A DNA stretch of 64,000 nucleotides from Flammulina velutipes. Lineage: Eukaryota; Basidiomycota; Agaricomycetes; Agaricales; Physalacriaceae. Under the pieces are notes generated by a model. That model was not told where the DNA came from and made no database searches. It was given only the letters and a program-made list of their open reading frames with translations. The stretch covers positions 310,001-374,000 of the forward strand of contig CM022372.1 in assembly GCA_011800155.1 (NCBI GenBank), read 5' to 3'. A program made the position numbers and the translations under genes. Positions 44,472 to 54,736 of the stretch are shown here, in pieces; within the stretch, counting starts at the first letter, position 1; the number at the start of each line of letters is the position of its first letter.

Positions 44472-46125
44472 ATGTCTGCCCCTCCCAAGAATATGCCATA
44501 TGGTACGCAAATTTCTAGTGAAAAGGAATAGCCCTGATCTCTCGTTCAGTTACGCTCGGAAATTCCGGGCTCAAGGTCTCGAAGATTATCCTAGGATGCA
44601 TGTCCTATGGCTCTTCCAAGTGGCAGCCTTGGGTTCTCGACGAAGAGGAGAGTATCAAGCACATCAAGTTCGCGTATGCATCTTTCTTTTCATACTCACC
44701 GACACGTCTAAGATTTGAACAGGTACGATAACGGGATTCAGACCTTTGACACTGCCGATGTGCGTCTCTTTGTTCTCATCGCGGAGTTCCCTCACCTCGT
44801 TTCATTAGGTCTACTCGAACGGACAAGCCGAAATCGTCCTCGGTAATGCCATCAAGAAACTTGAACTCCCGCGGGAGGAAATCGTAGTCATGACAAAGGT
44901 GCGCCACATTCCGCAACTTCGTAGCAAACCACTCAACCATTCGACAGATCTGTGGCGCCGTCGGGAAAGAAGTAGGTACCTCGGCCTGGGAGCTTCTCGT
45001 TGCAGGCCCGGACAACGTCGGATACGTCAACCAACACGGTCTCTCCCGTAAACACATCGTCGCCGGCGTCAAAGCCAGCTTGAAGAGGCTCCAACTTGAC
45101 TATATCGATGTTTTGCAGTGTGCGCCTTTATTTGTACTTCTCGTTGCGCGTTGTGTTTGCTGACTGAGATTGATAGGCCATCGCTTCGACTACGGGACTC
45201 CCATTCCTGAAATTGCAAGTCTTCGTCTCTATCTGCTCTTATGTGTCTCATTTTCTACTAGATGACTGCTCTTCACGAGGTAGTCCAGGCGGGATTAGTG
45301 CGCTACATCGGCATGAGTTCCTGCTATGCCTACCAATGTACGTCCCTTTCATAGTTCCAAAAGCTAGTTCTGACGATTTAATAAGTCCACGCGATGCAAA
45401 GTACGCACAAGACTAGCCCTCATCTAAAGCGCATTGTTTATTTTATCCGCAGACTACGCTATCACGCACAACCTGACACCATTCATCTCGATGCAGAACC
45501 AGTACAGCCTCGTTTACCGCGAGGAAGAGCGCGAAATGATGCCGACGCTCAAGGTTAGTTGGTTTGACATTGTATTTTAGGAAGCAGTCTTTTACCTATT
45601 GTGAAGCACTTCAACGTTGGCTCCATCCCATGGTCCCCACTTGCTCGTGGAGCGTTGACTCGTCCACCCGGACAAGAGGTCAAGACACTCCGCCAAGAGA
45701 GCGATGAGATGACTGCCGACCATTACTTTGCCCTCGGGGCCGGAAACAGACAGGTCGCAGAGCGGTGAGCACCTTGTCTTGGTTTGTGCCTTCTGCTTAA
45801 ACATGAATAGAGTCAATGAAATCTCGAAGAAACACAACACCACCATGGCACAAGTTGCCCTCGCCTGGGTTATGAGCAAAGACGGTGAGTAATATTGGGC
45901 AACTGTAGTTCTGTTTTCTGACGATGTTTTAGTGGTGACTGCTCCCGTCATTGGAACGACGTCGATCGAGAAGATGAAGGATCTCCTAGGTAGGTTCACA
46001 GGAATAGCTGTTTTCAGTTTCGCTGATAAGTCGTTACAGGCGCTATCAATGTCAAGCTCACCGAGGAGGATATCAAGTACATGGAGGAGCCGTACAAGCC
46101 TATGCAGATCCACGCATTCATTTGA
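44472..46125 (+). CDS. Aldo-keto reductase (yeast-AAD/plant-type)
   Basis: The start is MSAPPKNMPY, with a GTACGC intron joining to VTLGNSGLKVSKIILGCMSY. The catalytic Asp/Tyr are in FDTAD/VYSNGQAEIVLG, the Lys in EEIVVMTK, and the His in LQCHRFDYGTPIPEIM. Later come GLVRYIGMSSCYAY, LTPFISMQNQYSLVYREEER, IPWSPLARGALTRPPGQ and VVTAPVIGTTSIEKMKDLLG. About eight exons, roughly 350 residues, all four tetrad residues present. It reduces aldehydes or ketones with NADPH. It is the last gene of the proposed cluster at the right side. Confidence 0.9.
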
Positions 46126-46268
46126 AGGCCTATGTAGATTTACCATACAAATTTGTGTAAATCTGCCAATGTACCAACAATATAGCTTCATTCAAGTAAG
46201 TGCGCGCCATAGGACAGATGGAAATCTCGTGAACGTTCTACGGTTGCACAGAGAGGTAGAGGTGATAC

Positions 46269-46311
46269 TTGGTATTCCATCCCAGCGATCGCGTCCCGGT
46301 TCTCGCTGTGG
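46269..46311 (+). pseudogene. Fragment of a second UTP18 copy
   Basis: About 43 bp match UTP18 exon 2 (21445-21487). It starts with 29 identical bases (TTGGTATTCCATCCCAGCGA...) and encodes LVFHPSDRVPVLAVG in the same frame. The four differences inside the match are all third-position and synonymous. No homology is visible on either side. Confidence 0.65.
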
Positions 46312-46417
46312 GAACCTATACCGTAGACACAATATATAATGTCGTGGTTGTAAGCGCACATCAAAAATACACTTTTCTCGTTACAACCACAAATCGCCTA
46401 ACCAGGGTAATTCCTCC

Positions 46418-46455
46418 TGGTTAGAATGCACTGGACGCGTAGTGCATTCTAACCA
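46418..46455. other. Perfect 15-bp stem-loop
   Basis: TGGTTAGAATGCACT is followed by an 8-base loop (GGACGCGT) and its exact reverse complement AGTGCATTCTAACCA. It lies between the aldo-keto reductase gene and the next gene. Function unknown. Confidence 0.85.
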
Positions 46456-46700
46456 CGCTTATGCCCCTTGCACGTCAAATACCCTATTTGGGTCCTTCCC
46501 GCCCCGCCCGCCGTTCCTGATCGCAAATCTTAGGAGATCTCATCGATTCTGTCGATCGGTGTTCCTCTTAGTGATGTAATTTGCGCCACTCATCCCGCCA
46601 GCATCCCAATCAAAATACATGTGATAGTTGCGACCGAAAATAGACCCATTGAAATGTAAATAAAACTACGCTTTTGACCAATACAAAACTTTCCCCGTTC

Positions 46701-47354
46701 CTAAATATCCTCAGCTCCTTGGTAGTCTTCTCCCAAACCATGAGCCAACTCCTCGACGTAGTTTGCCATCCGGTCCGCCTTTTCGGCTGCGCCACACTCG
46801 CCATGCCTTCCCCTCATATCACAGGCAAAGTTCACGAGAGCCGTGGTGACGAGGAATAAGTCGGAACGGGCTGTGACATGGCAGCGGATGTGGGCAGCGG
46901 TAGCCCAGTGATCTCTGGGGTAGATAGGTGCCAAATCCCGGGCCTGATTTCCAGCTTCGTCACCCGGCGCGCCTTCATAATCCTTGGCGTCCCCCATACC
47001 GTGGGCAAGGTTTCCTACATGATACGCCAACTTGTCTATAACGCCAGCTTCCTCACACAGAGCGCCGTACGAGAGGCGCAGCTCGGAAGCGAAATTGTAG
47101 AGGTCCATAACGAAGCCGAAGACATGGCTGCGAGCAGTGATCCAATAGCGGAGGTGAGGGATTGTGGAGTCTCCGACGGAGTACTTTTTGGTGGACTCGT
47201 CGTATTTTTGTTCTATGTAACGCCGGACGTCGCGCTCCGCATATTCTTGGGCATCATGTTGCGCGTAACGAAGGGCGCCGCGCAGTAGATCCCACTGAGC
47301 CGCTCGTAGGGCGTCGTGGCGAGTTTCGTCAGGGGTGATAGCAAAAGACGACAT
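46701..47354 (-). CDS. Intronless hypothetical protein with an internal duplication
   Basis: The start is MSSFAITPDETRHDALRAAQ at 47354; the frame is open further upstream, but only to a GTG and another Met at about 47439. About 217 residues without introns, unusual for this neighbourhood. Two copies of a roughly 60-residue unit are visible: ITARSHVFGFVMDLYNFASE ... LAYHVGNLAHGMGD-DYEGA, and VTARSDLFLVTTALVNFACD ... MANYVEELAHGLGEDYQGA. The N-terminal part is charged and helical (YAQHDAQEYAERDVRRYIEQ). No known family; no signal or membrane segment. Confidence 0.55.
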   Translation of the reverse strand: MSSFAITPDETRHDALRAAQWDLLRGALRYAQHDAQEYAERDVRRYIEQKYDESTKKYSVGDSTIPHLRYWITARSHVFGFVMDLYNFASELRLSYGALCEEAGVIDKLAYHVGNLAHGMGDAKDYEGAPGDEAGNQARDLAPIYPRDHWATAAHIRCHVTARSDLFLVTTALVNFACDMRGRHGECGAAEKADRMANYVEELAHGLGEDYQGAEDI

Positions 47355-47537
47355 GGTGAATTCAGTATAGCTGCGTACAGTTTTTCGACCTGGTCGTGCT
47401 GGTTGTTTGCCTTGCCTGCCGCCTGACGAAAACATATTATAGGACAGAAATGAAGCGGCCCTAACGTGCTCTGACGTCACAGGCCAATAACAATTGCCCA
47501 CTCACTACTTACGATCGAAGCAACTCTTCTTTTACAT

Positions 47538-48254
47538 TAGGGCTTCAAGGTCCGGTCTCGGTCCGGTCTTTTTCATTTTTTTTCAAGGACCGCCAACCGG
47601 GGCGGTCCTTCATTTTCTTCTTTTTGGAAGGACCATCAACCGGGACCGGTCTTTTAATTAGACCGTCGCAACTGCAGTCCGGTCTTTCCAGTCCGACCGG
47701 TTGAACTGGGGGCCGGTCCGGACTGCAGTCCAACTGGTCCAACTGTTGCATAGCGCATCCCAAGGTCGAGTCCCGTACACAAAAATGTGCATCTAGTAAG
47801 GATTGAACTCAAGACCTCACCTAATATAGGTGAAATTGAGGTGTTCTAACCACTAGACCACAGTGTCTTGTTATATATAGGAACTTTATGCAATATACTA
47901 TGTCGTTGTCTAAATTTCAACTCACTATTATGTATTCAAGTGTTCGTTTGAGAGGGTAAACATTGTAATTATTCAATTCAGCTTGACATATGTGCTGAAA
48001 TATATGTTTTTGTACTCTAAACTAGCTAAAATATGTTCGCACACCCTTTGGTAGTCCATTTTACTATGGACCGGTCCACGACTGGTTGCACCAGTCTTTT
48101 GGCAGTCCTAAATATTCTCATCCAACCTCAGGACTGCCAACTGGGACCAGTCTTTTTTCCGACCGGTCTTTTTCTCTTGGCGGTCTTTTTGCGGTCCGGT
48201 CCGGTCCAGTTGGCAGTCATTTGGCAGTCCATAGGACCGGACCTTAAAGGCCTA
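47538..48254. mobile_element. MITE of the TAGGG family, copy A (717 bp)
   Basis: Terminal inverted repeats TAGGGCTTCAAGGTCCGG (left) and, reading inward from the right, TAGGCCTTTAAGGTCCGG. The exact 8-bp target duplication is TTTTACAT (47530-47537 and 48255-48262). Both ends are packed with GGTCCGGTC/GACCGGTC-like subterminal repeats. It has no transposase frame. The 8-bp duplication is consistent with hAT-type or KDZ/Zisupton-type mobilisation. Confidence 0.88.
47797..47864 (-). ncRNA. tRNA-like sequence inside the MITE
   Basis: The minus strand reads CACTGTGGTCTAGTGGTTAG, then AACACCTCAATTTCACC, then GAGTTCAATCC. TGGTCTAGTGG is a good pol III A box, GAGTTCAATCC is close to the B box GGTTCGANTCC, and the middle resembles a tRNA-Glu anticodon region (TTC). 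The acceptor stem does not pair, so this is a degenerate tRNA or a tRNA-derived SINE head rather than a working tRNA gene. Confidence 0.5.
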
Positions 48255-48309
48255 TTTTACATACAATAATGGATGCCGCCTTTTACTTTCCTCCTCCTGT
48301 CACCATCTA

Positions 48310-51300
48310 ATGCAAAGAGAACTCCAACGCATCCAGCGGCAAAAAAATGGACAGCGACGGCATCGCTCCTCATCTACTCCACCCCCTTCATCCTCTAATT
48401 CCACCACGACCATCATAGAACACGTCACAAAATGGCAAGGCAATGCACCGAAACCTGCTCATGTCTCTTGGTACGAATCTACTGTGAACTTGACAGACGA
48501 TATCTCCGATCCGATGAACGTGTCGGAAACCTCCCAATTCCTTCATAACGGCGGAGGTGTGTTCACGTTCCCCCAATCATGGAGGACAGCCCATCAGCGA
48601 AACGACGAAGAGCGAGTTATAATGGCAGATCCCAACCTGCAACATTGTTCGGAGCATCTTAGTCGAGCTAAGTACCCTTCGGTAATTGCGCCTTCTTTTC
48701 TTCTCAAGCGTTGGTAACTGATGGGTGTACAGGATGATCCCCTTCGCGTCTGGCGCACTCGCATAGACCACCACCTCGCACAACTCTTGCTCTTGGAAGC
48801 ACCGTCGCTACAAGCTCTCACGCAGTGTGCAGGAAAGGAAGAAGACGGACCTTGCCCAGAAACGCCAGCGTTCCAATGTCAAAGCTGTAATGACCAACGA
48901 TTATACTGCTCTTCCTGCTGCCTCAAGCATCATCGTACCCGCGGGTTGTATTTCCATAGAGTCAGGGTAAGTCAAGCTCCCAATGTTCCCAACCGTGGCT
49001 AATGACGATCCAGCAATGGACGGAAACGCACTTCGAAAAGATAAGCTTGACTGACATGAGGTTGATTTTGCAATTGGGTCACAATCCGGGCGAGTTCTGC
49101 CCACTTACACGTTACTCTAGCGCCAAGAAATTTGTGGTCATTGACATAGACGGGGTACATACTATGCAAATCCAATATTGTGGATGTGGTAAGGCAGACC
49201 CGTCGTACGACATACAGCTTCTAGCGTCTCGACTATATCCCGCAACCACTTCAAACCCTGAGACGTGCGCCACATTTCGGGCCCTAGAACATTTCCAGAT
49301 GCTCTCCTTCATGTCTAAGGTAGGCATTTCAATGACCTTCGTGACAAAGAATCTGACAATCTGCCTAGGTGTCCGCATGGGAGTACTTTCACACCGTCTG
49401 TCGACTGACTGATAACACGGGGACATTCACACCACCCGTACGTTACCAGCCCACCTCCTCACGGTGTATTTACTCACTGTTTCCTGTCATAGGATCGATA
49501 TCAAAATTTTCTACTTATGATTCGTCAATGGCGGCACCTGAAAGCTTTGAAGCGATTCGGGCGAGCTAACGATGCAACGGGACGCGTAGGAACTCAGGAG
49601 GGTGATTTAGCTGTGCGATGTCCTGCCTGCCCGTATGCAGGAATCAATTTAGAATCTCGCGAATCGTTGAGTACTACGTCCGATCTTGTTAGCCTTACTG
49701 AATGCACCTAGATCGTGTCCCAACAAATACACTGACCAACTCTTCATTGCGGTGGACGCGAACTTCCGTCTTCAACACAGAGGCGGCGGTAGTTCCCTGG
49801 CAAACGACCCCACATTCAACGATGGGCATGCCTACATGTGCTCCGATCAGCCTTTCGAGAAATACTTGGAGGTATTCGATAAGCCTATGGTTGAGGAGAA
49901 AAACTCGTGTAGCCGCTTCGATGTGGTCAAGCTGGCCAACATGAAGGGTGGAAAGGGGACAACAACTACTGGCGTGGTTGCCGTAGTCTGCGCACGCCAC
50001 GATATGAAACGTCCGAACTCGGTTGTAAATCTGAAAAAGGGGGAACGGTAGCTTTCTCACATTCACCTGCCACACACTGTTCATAAACATTTTTAGCTAC
50101 GTCTTTTCCGACTATGCTGTCCTCAACACTCTAGGCCATGCCCCACCCTCCGATGTGATCATCTCATATGATATAGCGTGTGTTTGGTGCAAAAGCCTTT
50201 CTAGCCGTATTGCCTCCTACGCCACTCACGATAAGGCCCTCGCTCCACCATGCACCCATAATTTCAAGTTTCTCGTCCCGAAGTTCCATCTCCCGGGACA
50301 TCTTGGACTCTGCCGCTACAGATACTCATTTAATTGGCTGCGGTACATGGGTCGGACCGACGGTGAGGCGGCAGAGCGTAATTGGGCAGCATCCAATACT
50401 CTTGCCAGCAGCACCAAGGTCATGGGCTCCGGATATCGCCGCGATACTTTGGACGACCATTTTGGAGATCAGAACTGGCGCAAAGTGTGCCTTCTTCGTA
50501 AGGATGCATGTATTCCTTTGATGTCCTAGGCTAATTGATGTCTCAGTGTCCGCTCTGCTATCCAAACTCCGGGATGCAGTGGACAACCGAGCTGTCCAGG
50601 TTGTTTCCTTCCAGGCCTTCCAATCGTCTCTCAAAAACACGGATCAGCTCGACGTATGGAGAAAACAGGTACTCAGATGGGAAAAGGACCCCCAAAATAT
50701 GAGCATCGACAATCCCTTAGAACCGAAGAATAGAGGTGTGTTCTTATCGTAAGAAAACTACGGTCTGTCACTAATAGAACTAGAATTAAGAGACAGTTCC
50801 GTACAGCTTGCGTTAGCCCAGGAGGAAGCCGCCCATCAGCCCGCGGAATACGTCCATCATTCAGTTGTCGGCCCGTCGCAATTTCTGACGATGGCCTTAG
50901 ACTTGGAGAGTTCCCAGTAAGTTTTGAATGTCAATGCTGGCCTCCCATCTGTTCGCTGAAATCCTGCCAGATTAAAGCTAAAGGCAGAAGCCACAGAGCT
51001 GAAGACGCGCACACGTGTAACTGATTTGCAAAGTGCGCGTTTTCAAGAAAAGCTCAATCGCCTCCAACGACGTGTTCACGCCTTCCAAGAAATTCAGGGT
51101 GTCTATATGCCTCGAGCTACTGTTTCTTGGGCTACTGAAGACACAGAGAGCTCGGGCGCAGCGGAACCTCCCTACGACACTCCTCTCCTTCTTCCATCCG
51201 CTTTCTGTCGGCCCTCGACTCCGCTACTCAACACGCTAGACAATGTTCTCTTATCCATCGAAGCCCGTTTGCGTGCGGCACACGGCGAAGATACTTTGGG

Positions 51301-52042
51301 ACGACTGAGAGAACACTTACTTCTCCGGAGCAGAATGTACCGAATAAAAGATCGTCAAGTCCGTGGGCAAATTCTTTCCACCAGGGCTAATACTACACTC
51401 CATACAGTCAACGCGACTATCCTAGCTGACGCCCTTCAATACCGCACCCATTACCGTGCCCTTGAGGCTATGGATCCCTTCATGGCTACGCATACGTGGA
51501 AGCACAATTTAAAGCCACTGCAGGATAGTGACATGAGGACATTGGAGGAGTCAGAGGAATCCGAAGGTCGCAGGTCCCTTTCGTGGATCTGGATCAGCCA
51601 GGTAGATGTTTCCACTGAAAAGGGCATGCAGGAAGGTTGTCTCCTTTCCCTCCTCTATTTTGTCCTACTCTAACACAGTGCTCGTCCTCTAGCCTTAAGG
51701 ATAGAATGGTGCAAGTCGAGGGCATGTGCTCAACGCTGGCAGGAAGAATGCGTCATTCTGAGAGCAGAGATGAAACGTGTCGTTAAATCTACACAGTATG
51801 AGCTGCAGCGCTGGACAGCGCTCACTGCAGGTGAAGGTGCAGAGTGTATGTGCACAGTCCCGGGCTTCTCTCGAGGTGCGCAAGCCTACGCACATCGCCA
51901 AATCGCACTCCGGCAAAGAATGCTGCAACACGCGCAAACAATCTTTCTTAAGGCGCCTGGGGATGAGAAAGCCGTTGTCGCTGACGCTGACGAGAACACC
52001 GAACTTATTGATGTCACCGTGGACTTAGATACTATTACATAG
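48310..52042 (+). CDS. KDZ (Kyakuja-Dileera-Zisupton) transposase
   Basis: A multi-exon transposase of roughly 1,000 residues. The N-terminal cysteine cluster of KDZ proteins is present: CPETPAFQCQSCNDQRLYCS then SCCLKHHRTRG. The RNase-H-fold core supplies a D-D-E triad: IAVDANFRLQHRGG (D, about 49765), IISYDIACVWCKSL (D, about 50170) and GRTDGEAAERNWAA (E, about 50360), with VPKFHLPGHLG between. The C-terminal third is helical and coiled-coil-like (LKLKAEATELKTRTR...). Introns are short, and most splice cleanly (AKYPS/DDPLRVW, MSK/VSAWEYF). One junction near 49670-49720 is hard to resolve and may hide damage. It lies between two MITEs whose target duplications show they are separate insertions, so the element's own ends are unknown. 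Confidence 0.88.
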
Positions 52043-52257
52043 CTATCTGTTCTATTCATAACATTTTTTCCTAAGTAGGCGGCCCATAGAATGGATTTCG
52101 CCTTATAGAAAATTCCACACGAGGTAGAGTAGCTCCGACAAAGAACAATTGAGGACGACAAGATGAAATTATGAGAGGACAAGATAACGTCAATACACAA
52201 CTAACTATCTGCAATACAGTGACACTACATTACTCACGTAGACGCTGACGTTTCATA

Positions 52258-52859
52258 TAGGGTTTAAAGGTCAGGTTAAGTCAGGTTAATGACCCACTTT
52301 TTGGATTAACCTGACCTTAACCAGTCATTCAATATCATGAAAGTTGATTAACCATTAACCATGACCAGTCAATAAGTGTAACCAGTCACTCGAGACTCAG
52401 TTATAACTAGCTATAACCAGTTAAAACTTAATGCAGTTATAACCAGTTATTAACAGGTTATGACTGGTTAATATGGTATCAACCCTATAATTTAGAGGTA
52501 AACCAAGGTTAATGAATCTATTGATTTATCTTTTTCATATTCAAGTCTATGTTTTCTGGTCTTTCTCTTCATAATGCTAGTATATCAGACTTTAGTAATG
52601 ATATATATACTATATATGTAAGAAATCTTTGTGTTATAGCTCTTTTTCTCTTCATATATTAAGAGTATCAAGAGTATTGGTTATAACCAGTCAAGACCAG
52701 TCATTGACAGTCACATTAAAGTTCTCCAAATGCTTTAACCATTAACCTTAACCAGTCATTCACAGTAACCAGTCGCTCAGGGTCCGGTTAATGTTTCCAG
52801 TCAGGTCAGGTTAAGTCGCTTGAAAATGACCAGTTAAGTAACTTAACCTTTAAACCCTA
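52258..52859. mobile_element. MITE of the TAGGG family, copy B (602 bp)
   Basis: Inverted ends TAGGGTTTAAAGGTCAGG (left) and TAGGGTTTAAAGGTTAAG (right, read inward). The exact 8-bp target duplication is GTTTCATA (52250-52257 and 52860-52867). The interior is AT-rich and full of TTAACCAGTCA/ACCAGTTA-type repeats on both strands. It is non-coding. Its terminus design matches 47538-48254, but the interior is different. Confidence 0.88.
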
Positions 52860-52867
52860 GTTTCATA

Positions 52868-54736
52868 AGGCGCTGATAGAGGCAAAGTTAGAATCATTGC
52901 TGGGAGCGTAGCATTAAAGACCTTACTGAATCGACGTCGCCCTGGGATCTGTTGAGAAAAAAGGTGTTGTCACTGACATCGGTCTGAGAAGTGATGCAAG
53001 AGTCAGCAAAGGTAAGACCTTGAGTGGAAAAACCTACCGCAGCGAGTGATCTCTTGGCTGTAAGGGATTCCAGGGGAGGCAGTTCCAGGTTGTCCTCGTC
53101 ATCCGTAGCGAGGGTGTACGATGACAAAGTAAAAACCTGCCTCTTCCGACGTCGCTCGGGAAGCGGCAACTCTATTGGCGGGATGTTGTGCAGTCGTGGA
53201 CTGCGACGAATACCAGTAAGATCCTCCTCCTTCTGAAGGTGCTGGATACGGCGGCTACTGTAAGCAGTAAGAGTGGGCGATGGGTCTACGGTGGAGCTGG
53301 CTGACGATCGGCATCCTCTGCATCAGGAAAAGCCTACTAGCCTAAAAGTATCTTGAAGCAAATGCAATAAAACAATATCCTACAAGCTAAGAAGGAACTC
53401 AGAGACATCTCAAGATCTCTTTAAGTAGTCAACATCAAACCTACACTCTAAAAGACTCCTAAAGCTGTCTAAGAATATTCACACAGACTATATAGCTTAG
53501 AGTAGCTTTGAGAGTCTTGTAAAGTATCGTAAAATTACGGGATGTCTCTAAACATCTCAAAAAGCCTTGAGATGTTAGACATTGAGTGACTTGCTTTGGT
53601 CAGCTTTAGGATGCTTTATTGAACTCTTGAAATAATGAAATTATATTCATAATTCCAAGCTAGCTATTTTAACTAGTTCCCATAGATATAAGTGTTAAAG
53701 ACTTCTTAAAATCCGAGTAAAACATGTATTTTGCCTATAACTTGTAGTGCGTCCCTGCGATTTCTATGATTATATAAGCGTTTTGTAGCCCTAATTGTAC
53801 GCTTTCTGACAGTATTTAATACTTTTACCTTCCAGTCAAGTGTAGTAGTGCTATTGCTTGAACACAAGAAACAGAGAATTGATTGAATGACTTATGGCCG
53901 GAGCTGCACCCCTTATTTTCCCACGGTTATGGGCTCGTCTTGTAGCCCTAATTAAACGCTTTCCAACCATATATAGGTCTGCTATCTTCCATGCAAGTCC
54001 CAGAGAGTTATTGATTGAACAGTGAGAAATCAAGAATCAAGAATTGATCAAGTCCAACAGGCAGGCAATTTAGGTCCGGACCTCCGGACCCAAACCCTCT
54101 GCCCTGGTCATGTGACTTCATGTTGGTATTTAAACCAGAGCTAAGCTCTGATCCCATCATTCCTCTCTTGACCTCTTTCCTTCATGTTCCTTCTTTAAAT
54201 CTTCAAGTCTTGAATGTTCTCTTGGTATGTGGACTTGTTTCTTCTTTGCTTATGCTTGCTAATCATTGTCTCTTGTTCAAGGGTGCTCTCTTTTGACTGT
54301 GTTCAATGTTCTGGTATGTTTCTTGCTTTTTGACTTGCATTCTTGACTAATCTGCTCTTTCTTTTAGATATTTCTTTTAACCATAGTTAACTTGATACTT
54401 TATATAATGTATTATACTTGTCTGTTGATAGTCTGATAAATAAACTGGATTTTCAAAGTCAATTTCTCTGTCTAAATTATAACTGTTTCAGTCTTTGAAA
54501 AGCTATTCCAAGTATATTTAAAGCTGTCTAAAGCTACTTGAAGTAAAGTTAAAGCTATCTGAAGCATAGTAAAGGCTTGTTAAAGCTACTCTAAGTGCAC
54601 TCAAAGCTATCATAGACATCCTCAAAGCATCTCTAAGCAAATGACAATCTGAACCTTGTCTTTAACAGCTCCGATATCTTTTGCTGCTTTATAGCTTATA
54701 ACTGCTCATGTTGACTATAAGTTTCTATAACTATCT
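52868..54736. repeat. AT-rich repeat-filled region without genes
   Basis: Short degenerate repeats built on AAAGCTRYYTRAAG occur near 53450-53620 and 54500-54650. Two imperfect copies of a block starting TTGTAGCCCTAATT and ending near GATTGA lie at about 53778-53890 and 53938-54025. A minus-strand frame at 52894-53169 (LSSYTLATDDEDNLELPPLE) looks protein-like but has no partner exons. A TTTAAACC box followed by a CT-rich tract at about 54130-54210 could be a promoter or LTR remnant. Confidence 0.45.

Noticed and set aside
47797..47864. Functional tRNA-Glu gene
   Set aside because: The acceptor arms do not pair and the B box deviates; it sits inside a MITE.
47538..52859. One large transposon running from the left end of MITE A to the right end of MITE B with the KDZ gene inside
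   Set aside because: Each MITE has its own exact 8-bp target duplication at its inner and outer end, so they are two separate insertions.
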